Positions 59,291-64,000 of a stretch of DNA of 64,000 bases are shown in pieces. The stretch comes from Streptomyces sp. NBC_01116 (GTDB lineage: Bacteria > Actinomycetota > Actinomycetes > Streptomycetales > Streptomycetaceae), in the NCBI RefSeq assembly GCF_041435495.1, contig NZ_CP108644.1, forward strand, positions 5,875,501 through 5,939,500, read 5' to 3'. The position numbers and the translations under genes were made by a program. A model generated the notes under the pieces. It was not told the DNA's origin. It saw only the letters and a program-made list of their open reading frames with translations, and ran no database searches. Each line of letters opens with the position of its first letter. The stretch's first letter is position 1.

Positions 59291-59626
59291 ACCGCCAGTC
59301 TGCACGAGCCCTTCACCATCTCCGCACGCGGCCGGAAACGGCCTGTACCAGCAGGTCAACGCGTGCGCACGGGGCGGAAGGGGCGGCTCCGGAGCGATGC
59401 GGGCGGGCATCCTCCCAAAGGCTGCGCGGAAGTTCCACCCCGTGGTCCACGCATGGTCAGAGGCGCGCCGGGGGAGACTTGTTCGCCAACTCAAGAGTGA
59501 TGTTCACTCCTTCGAGTGGCGGAGCGGTTGATGCGCGCCCCCCTCTCAAAAGCGCTGGAATGGTCGGAAGCCGTACCAGGAGCGGGGCGCCCTTCCATGT
59601 GACCGTGCGTCACCTCTGCTTCAAGG
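59291..59626. other. Upstream region of the conservon
   Basis: This 336-nt gap holds the cvnA promoter and no gene. Two structures stand out: GAGTG-N5-CACTC (59495-59509), and GTGAC-N5-GTCAC (59599-59613), listed separately. No -10/-35 pair is convincing. Confidence 0.4.
59599..59613. promoter_or_regulatory. BldD-like box upstream of cvnA
   Basis: GTGACCGTGCGTCAC fits 8 of 9 fixed positions of nTnACnC(A/T)GnGTnAn, the BldD consensus I recall (G instead of C at position 7). It is 13 nt before GTG 59627. Confidence 0.4.
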
Positions 59627-62600
59627 GTGGACGAGTCAAGATTGCGAGCACCGGTGCAGAAGAAGCGGCCGCGGAGCAAGGGCACGACGCGCGACGGTTC
59701 CGGGGCGACGCCTCCGGCGCCCGGTGCGGAGAAGCGGACCGTGCGGGTGCGCAGCCGACTGGTCGCCGGTGTCGCGGTCGTCGGCGTCATCGTCATAGCG
59801 GCGGGCGCCCCCGCCGTGCTCGGCGCCTCCACCGATCTGACCGAGTCCCAGCGGCTGGTCACCCTCGCCGAGCTGAACCAGCAGGCGGTCACCCTCGGGC
59901 ACGCCCTCGCCGACGAGCGCGACGCCATCACCGCGTACATCGCCGACGGCCGGGACGAGAAGGCCGACGACAGCGACGGCGCGAAGAACCGCACCGCCCG
60001 CACCACCCGCGTCGACCAGCAGATCGACGAGATCCACGAGGCGGCCTCCGCGGCCCTGCGCCGCGACCTCTCGACGGTTCCCTCCCTGCGCCGTGAAGCG
60101 CTGACCGGCAAGGGCTCCGCCCTGGAGGCGCACCAGGCGTACTCCGACGTCATCGCCAAGCTGCACGGCATCGCCGCCGAGCTGGCGGAGAAGACCCCGC
60201 CGCGGGCCGCCGACGCCACCCGGGCCCCGCTCACCCTCGGCGCCGCGTCCGAACAGGCCGCCGCCACCCGCGGGCTGCTCCTCGCCGCGCTCGCCGTGCC
60301 GAGCCCCGAGCCGACCGGCCAGACGGACCCCTTCACCGGGCTGCCCGTGGCGACCGAGGACGAGGGCGACACCCGCGTCGGCCGCGAACGCGACGAGCTG
60401 AGCGCCGCCGCCCAGCAGGCCCGCGTCCGGGAGCAGGCCGCGCTGGCCGACTTCGACCAGGCGGCGGACCCGGAGGCCCGGGACAGGCTCTCCGCCACCG
60501 TCACCGGATCCCAGGTCAACAACGCGGAGAAGTACCTCACCCGCCTCACCGACCGCCCCGAACTCTCCAAGGCGGAGCGCGGGACCAGCCCCAAGAAGCT
60601 GGAGGCCGCGCTCTCCGGCCGCGTCGACCGGATGCGCAGCGTCGAGTCGGCCCTGACCACCGGCCAGGTCCAGCACCTGGAGGGGATCCGCGACGACGAC
60701 GTCACCGCCCTCGAACTGAGCATCGCCCTGCTGGGCGGCTGCTTCCTGCTCGCCGTCGGCGTCTCCACCGCCGTGGCCCGCACCCTCACCCAGCCGCTCG
60801 CCGTCCTGCGCATCGGCGCCGCGCGCCTCGCCGAGGACCCCGAGAGCGCCGAACCGGTCCGCTACACCGGCCGCAACGACGAGTTCGCCCAGGTCGTCCG
60901 GTCGATGAACTCCCTGCACGGCAGGCTCACCACCCTCCACCAGGACCTCGGCGGACGCGTCGGGAGCCTCACCGAGGAGCGGTCCAAGCTGATCGCCGGC
61001 CGCGAGACCCTCGTCGCCCAGCGGGCCGAGCTCCAGTCGGAGGCCGCCGAGCTGGCCACCCAGCTGGAACAGCTGCGGAACACGGTCAACCACACCTTCG
61101 TCAACCTCTCGCTGCGCACCCTCGGGCTGGTCGAGCGGCAGCTCGGCGTCATCGAGGGCCTGGAGGAGCGCGAGCAGGACCCGGAGCGCCTGGCCACCCT
61201 GTTCAAGCTCGACCACATGGCCACGGTCATGCGCCGGCACAGCGAGAACATGCTGGTCCTCGCGGGCGCGGAGCACGGCCACGGCCACGCGGAGCCGATC
61301 CCGCTGGTCGACGTGGCGCGCGCGGCCGTCAGCGAGATCGAGCGGTACGAGCGGGTCACCATCCAGTCCCTGCCGCCGCACGCCCAGATCGCCGGGTTCG
61401 CCGCCGACGACCTCAGCCACCTCCTCGCCGAACTCCTGGAGAACGCGACCTCCTTCTCGCCGCCCGACTCCCAGGTCGAGCTGTCGGGCTGGCTGCTGGA
61501 GAGCGGCGAGGTGATGCTCTCGGTGTCGGACACGGGCATCGGCATGTCGACGGTCCGGATGGGCGAACTCAATGCCAGGCTGGCCGACCCGGCCTCGTTC
61601 GAGCCGGGGGAGCGGCACATCGACATGACCGGGGCCGGACTGGGTCTCCAGGTCACGTCGTTGCTGGCCGCCCGGCACGGAGTACGGGTCCAGCTGCGCG
61701 AGCAGAAGGGGAGTGGTGTGACGGCCGTCGTCGTCCTGCCGAGCGCTCTGCTCCCCAACTCCCTGCCCGCCTCCTCGCCGCCCGCCGTGCAGCTGCCCGG
61801 TGAAGCGCCCACGCTCAACCTGCCGGGCTCGGTGGCGGAGGCGAACTCCAACGCTCTGCCCAGCCGTTCACCGCTCCCGCTCCCGGCGGCGGCCGGCCCC
61901 GGGGAGCCCGCCGAAGCGGAGCCGACCCCGGCCCAGACTCCGGCCCCGACTCCGGAGCCCGAGGCCGCTTCGGACCTCGGGGCGGACAGCGCCCCCGACG
62001 GGGACAGCGCCCCCGAGGCGGCCGGCGAGCCCCTGCCCGCGGTCGACCCGCTGATCGTCGCCGCCGAGCGGACGATCCGCGAGAACGCGGCGGCCGAGGA
62101 GACCGCGATTCAGGAGACGGCGGCCGGGAACGCGGCGCTCGACGAGGCCCCGGAAGCCATCGTCGTACCGCGGCGGGAGCAGGACGCGAGCCGGCAGGAC
62201 CAGGACGCGCGGCAGCCGGTCGCGGAACCCGGTACCGGGACCGAAGCAGTCGCCGGCGCCGGTGCCGGTGCCGAAGCAGAACCCGCGGCCGGGACCGAGT
62301 CCGGAGCCGAGTCCGGCACCGGGGCCGGAGCCGAGTCGGACTCCGAGATCACCCTTCAGGTCCGGCTCCCGAAGCCTCCCCCGGCCCCGGCCGACCCGGT
62401 GGCCCCCACGGCCCCCGACGTCCCGGCGGCAGGCGGCACCCCGGCCGTCCCGGCCACCGCCGACCCGTACGCGATCGGCCCCGACCGCCACGAGCGCCCG
62501 GCCGAGACCGGCCCGGGGGACCAGGACCCGGACGGGCCCGCGTTCCGCGCGCCCCACGCCGAAGCGGCCGCGGCCCCCGCCGAAACGGTCCCCGGCCCCC

Positions 62601-62986
62601 GCCGCCCCGAGGCCGGACGAATTACGGACAAGGGGCTGCCGAAGCGCACCCCCAAGGTGGTCCGGCCCGACGCGACCCCCGCTCCCGGGCGCACCGGCAG
62701 CCTCGACCGGGACGCCCTGCGCCGCCGGCTCGGCAGCTTCCACCAGGCGGCGAAGGAGGGCCGGCGCGACGTCGAGGCGGAGATCGCCGGGACCGGCGGC
62801 ATCACCGTCGCCGACTCCGGGGGCGTAGCCGACGGGCGTACGGGGCACGAGAACACCATCGCGCACGCCACAGGCGCCGCACAGGACGCACGTAACGCAG
62901 GGACCGCACGGAACGCCGGGACCGGCGGCCGGGCGGACGGTCGGAACGATGAGACGGGGGACACAGTCGAGGAGGCACGCAGTTGA
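59627..62986 (+). CDS. cvnA: Conservon sensor kinase CvnA
   Basis: 1119 aa. One membrane segment near the start (VAGVAVVGVIVIAAGAPAV), a nitrate/nitrite-sensing-type extracytoplasmic helical region (about 65-350), a second segment near 370 (LLGGCFLLAVGVSTAVA), HAMP, then kinase-like RTLGLVERQLGVIEGLEERE and HATPase with LLAELLENATSFSPP and VSDTGIGM near 625. The last 400 residues are Pro/Ala/Glu-rich and look disordered. Such kinases act with CvnB, C and D at the membrane. Start uncertain: GTG 59627 lacks a ribosome-binding site; TTG 59642 and GTG 59654 are alternatives. Confidence 0.88.
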   Translation: MDESRLRAPVQKKRPRSKGTTRDGSGATPPAPGAEKRTVRVRSRLVAGVAVVGVIVIAAGAPAVLGASTDLTESQRLVTLAELNQQAVTLGHALADERDAITAYIADGRDEKADDSDGAKNRTARTTRVDQQIDEIHEAASAALRRDLSTVPSLRREALTGKGSALEAHQAYSDVIAKLHGIAAELAEKTPPRAADATRAPLTLGAASEQAAATRGLLLAALAVPSPEPTGQTDPFTGLPVATEDEGDTRVGRERDELSAAAQQARVREQAALADFDQAADPEARDRLSATVTGSQVNNAEKYLTRLTDRPELSKAERGTSPKKLEAALSGRVDRMRSVESALTTGQVQHLEGIRDDDVTALELSIALLGGCFLLAVGVSTAVARTLTQPLAVLRIGAARLAEDPESAEPVRYTGRNDEFAQVVRSMNSLHGRLTTLHQDLGGRVGSLTEERSKLIAGRETLVAQRAELQSEAAELATQLEQLRNTVNHTFVNLSLRTLGLVERQLGVIEGLEEREQDPERLATLFKLDHMATVMRRHSENMLVLAGAEHGHGHAEPIPLVDVARAAVSEIERYERVTIQSLPPHAQIAGFAADDLSHLLAELLENATSFSPPDSQVELSGWLLESGEVMLSVSDTGIGMSTVRMGELNARLADPASFEPGERHIDMTGAGLGLQVTSLLAARHGVRVQLREQKGSGVTAVVVLPSALLPNSLPASSPPAVQLPGEAPTLNLPGSVAEANSNALPSRSPLPLPAAAGPGEPAEAEPTPAQTPAPTPEPEAASDLGADSAPDGDSAPEAAGEPLPAVDPLIVAAERTIRENAAAEETAIQETAAGNAALDEAPEAIVVPRREQDASRQDQDARQPVAEPGTGTEAVAGAGAGAEAEPAAGTESGAESGTGAGAESDSEITLQVRLPKPPPAPADPVAPTAPDVPAAGGTPAVPATADPYAIGPDRHERPAETGPGDQDPDGPAFRAPHAEAAAAPAETVPGPRRPEAGRITDKGLPKRTPKVVRPDATPAPGRTGSLDRDALRRRLGSFHQAAKEGRRDVEAEIAGTGGITVADSGGVADGRTGHENTIAHATGAAQDARNAGTARNAGTGGRADGRNDETGDTVEEARS

Positions 62987-63462
62987 CTGCGCCCAGCACA
63001 TTCGGGCTGAGTAACGAAGCCCGGAACCTTCACTGGTTGCTGAGCAATCTCGTGGAGGAGGTGCCAGGGGTCCACTCGGTCACCGTCGTCTCGTCCGACG
63101 GCCTGATGCTGCTCTCCTCCGACCCCGGCCATCACGGCCCGAAGGCCGCCGGACCGTCGGACGGCCCCAGGGGATCCAGCGCCGACCTGGCCACGATCGT
63201 CTCCGGCATCGGATCGCTGACGGTCGGAGCGGCCAAGCTGATGGACGGGGGCGGCGTCAAACAGACGATGGTGGCCATGGACGAGGGCAGCGTCTTCGTC
63301 ATGTCGATCAGCGACGGCTCCCTCCTCGGCGTCCACGCCACCCCGGACTGCGACATGAGCGTCGTCGCCTACCACATGGCCCTCTTCGTCGGCCGGGCCG
63401 GACACGTACTCACCCCCGAACTCCGCAGTGAGCTGCGCACATCGATGGAGAGCGCCCTGTGA
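62983..63462 (+). CDS. cvnB: Roadblock/LC7 protein CvnB
   Basis: 159 aa. Roadblock/LC7 fold: NLHWLLSNLVEEVPGVHSVT near 15, VVSSDGLMLLSSD, and FVMSISDGSLLGVHATPDCD near 105. It likely binds the small GTPase CvnD and regulates it. The start is TTG 62983, supported by GGAGG 7 nt upstream and a 4-nt overlap (TTGA) with the cvnA stop. Confidence 0.92.
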   Translation: MTAPSTFGLSNEARNLHWLLSNLVEEVPGVHSVTVVSSDGLMLLSSDPGHHGPKAAGPSDGPRGSSADLATIVSGIGSLTVGAAKLMDGGGVKQTMVAMDEGSVFVMSISDGSLLGVHATPDCDMSVVAYHMALFVGRAGHVLTPELRSELRTSMESAL

Positions 63463-63875
63463 CCACCGCCGCCGCAGAACCCGCCCCCCGGCTTCCCGTC
63501 CGCGGGGCGGAGAAACGCCCCGCCCGGGTCCGCCCGTACTCCCTCACCGGCGGTCGCACCCGGTTCGGGCACGTCCTGCTGGTCGAGACGTTCGTCGCGG
63601 CCCTCGAAGCACCCGACGAGCGCCGCGAACTCACCAACGGCAACCTCGCCTCGCGGGTCATGCCGGAGCTCCGGGCCATCGTCGAAATCTGCTGCCGGAT
63701 GCGTACGGTCGCGGAGATCTCGGCCTTGTTGAAGATGCCGCTCGGAGTCGTCCGGGTGCTGCTCAGCGACTTGGCCGACCAGGGAAAGATCCGCGTGTAC
63801 GGAACCGGCCACGGCGCCGGCCAGCCCGACCGCGCACTGCTCGAAAGGGTGCTCAATGGACTCCGCCGTCTCTGA
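63459..63875 (+). CDS. cvnC: DUF742 protein CvnC
   Basis: 138 aa. DUF742 winged-helix-like domain: VRPYSLTGGRTRFGHVLLVE near 25 and RMRTVAEISALLKMPLGVVR near 85, then VLLSDLADQGKIRVYG. It links the conservon components; its exact role is unknown. GTG 63459 overlaps the cvnB stop by 4 nt (GTGA). Confidence 0.92.
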   Translation: MTTAAAEPAPRLPVRGAEKRPARVRPYSLTGGRTRFGHVLLVETFVAALEAPDERRELTNGNLASRVMPELRAIVEICCRMRTVAEISALLKMPLGVVRVLLSDLADQGKIRVYGTGHGAGQPDRALLERVLNGLRRL

Positions 63876-64000
63876 GGCGCCGCTCTTCGCCCCGCGCCAG
63901 CCGGGGCCCCGGGAACAGGCCGAGGAGTCCCTCCAGGCCTGGCAGCTCGACCACACCCGCGCGCCCACCGCCACCAAGATCGTGGTGGCGGGCGGATTCG
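63856..64000 (+). CDS. cvnD: Conservon GTPase CvnD, truncated by the window end
   Basis: Only the first 48 codons are present. They end in KIVVAGGFG, the beginning of the P-loop, after a short N-terminal tail with LQAWQLDHTRAPTATKIVVA. Position after cvnC, the P-loop start and the tail identify it as the MglA-like GTPase of the conservon. ATG 63856 overlaps the cvnC stop by 20 nt. Confidence 0.88.
   Translation, partial: MDSAVSEAPLFAPRQPGPREQAEESLQAWQLDHTRAPTATKIVVAGGF

Noticed and set aside
1..64000. tRNA, rRNA, insertion sequences and prophage
   Set aside because: No cloverleaf, rRNA-like stretch, transposase, integrase or terminal inverted repeat was seen on reading both strands.

Overview
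The window is high-GC DNA with dense short intergenic gaps, GTG and TTG starts, WhiB-like and SigB/F-type regulators, a conservon, nickel superoxide dismutase and snapalysin. This points to a Streptomyces chromosome. The order wblE, sigH with its anti-sigma factor, sodN/sodX, a glutamate-type ABC transporter, malic enzyme, kgd (sucA) and lon matches, from memory, the stretch around SCO5239 to SCO5285 of S. coelicolor. That comparison is inference; no alignment was run. I saw no tRNA, rRNA, insertion sequence, prophage or CRISPR array.

Layout. 0-7 kb: a two-SIS-domain sugar-phosphate protein, a PdtaS-like histidine kinase, wblE, a lipid-kinase-family protein, a small membrane protein and sigH with its RsbW-type partner. 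7-15 kb: a UBP zinc finger, an NhaP-type antiporter, a PLP enzyme, a flavohemoglobin with its NsrR repressor, then a family 2B encapsulin shell gene followed by a polyprenyl synthase that is its probable cargo. 15-26 kb: DUF1648/GntR pair, snapalysin with its divergent LysR regulator, two NAD-binding proteins, a long TP-repeat cell-wall protein with an LPDTG motif, DUF952 and two overlapping DUF1266 genes. 26-31 kb: a compact unit of alpha/beta hydrolase, acyltransferase, histidine kinase and response regulator, then another hydrolase. 31-34 kb: sodN, sodX, a CGNR regulator, a methyltransferase and a remnant of an ECF sigma gene. 34-46 kb: ABC transporter, malic enzyme, oxidoreductase, GH5 glycosidase, two-gene HTH/Clp-N operon, PadR/DUF4097 operon. 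46-59 kb: kgd, an OmpR-type two-component pair, a spermidine-synthase-fold protein, lon, polysaccharide deacetylase, GH25 lysozyme, MarR and PP2C. 59-64 kb: a conservon (cvnA-B-C and the start of cvnD).

Several local circuits can be read directly. NsrR sits between hmp and encapsulin with a 23-bp dyad in front of each of nsrR and hmp. A leaderless promoter carrying two TGTCAA-N6-TTGAC operators drives the HTH/Clp-N pair. PadR has a palindrome over the -10 of its own operon. A ClgR-type box precedes lon, a T-N11-A box lies between snpA and snpR, and a DasR-like site lies upstream of the histidine kinase. Six genes have a TAnnnT hexamer 6-8 nt before the start codon and no Shine-Dalgarno sequence (a seventh, 42052, has it with the best -35), suggesting leaderless transcripts.

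The most unusual system is the two-gene encapsulin operon, which has no terpene cyclase or methyltransferase beside it and shares its upstream region with a nitric-oxide sensor.
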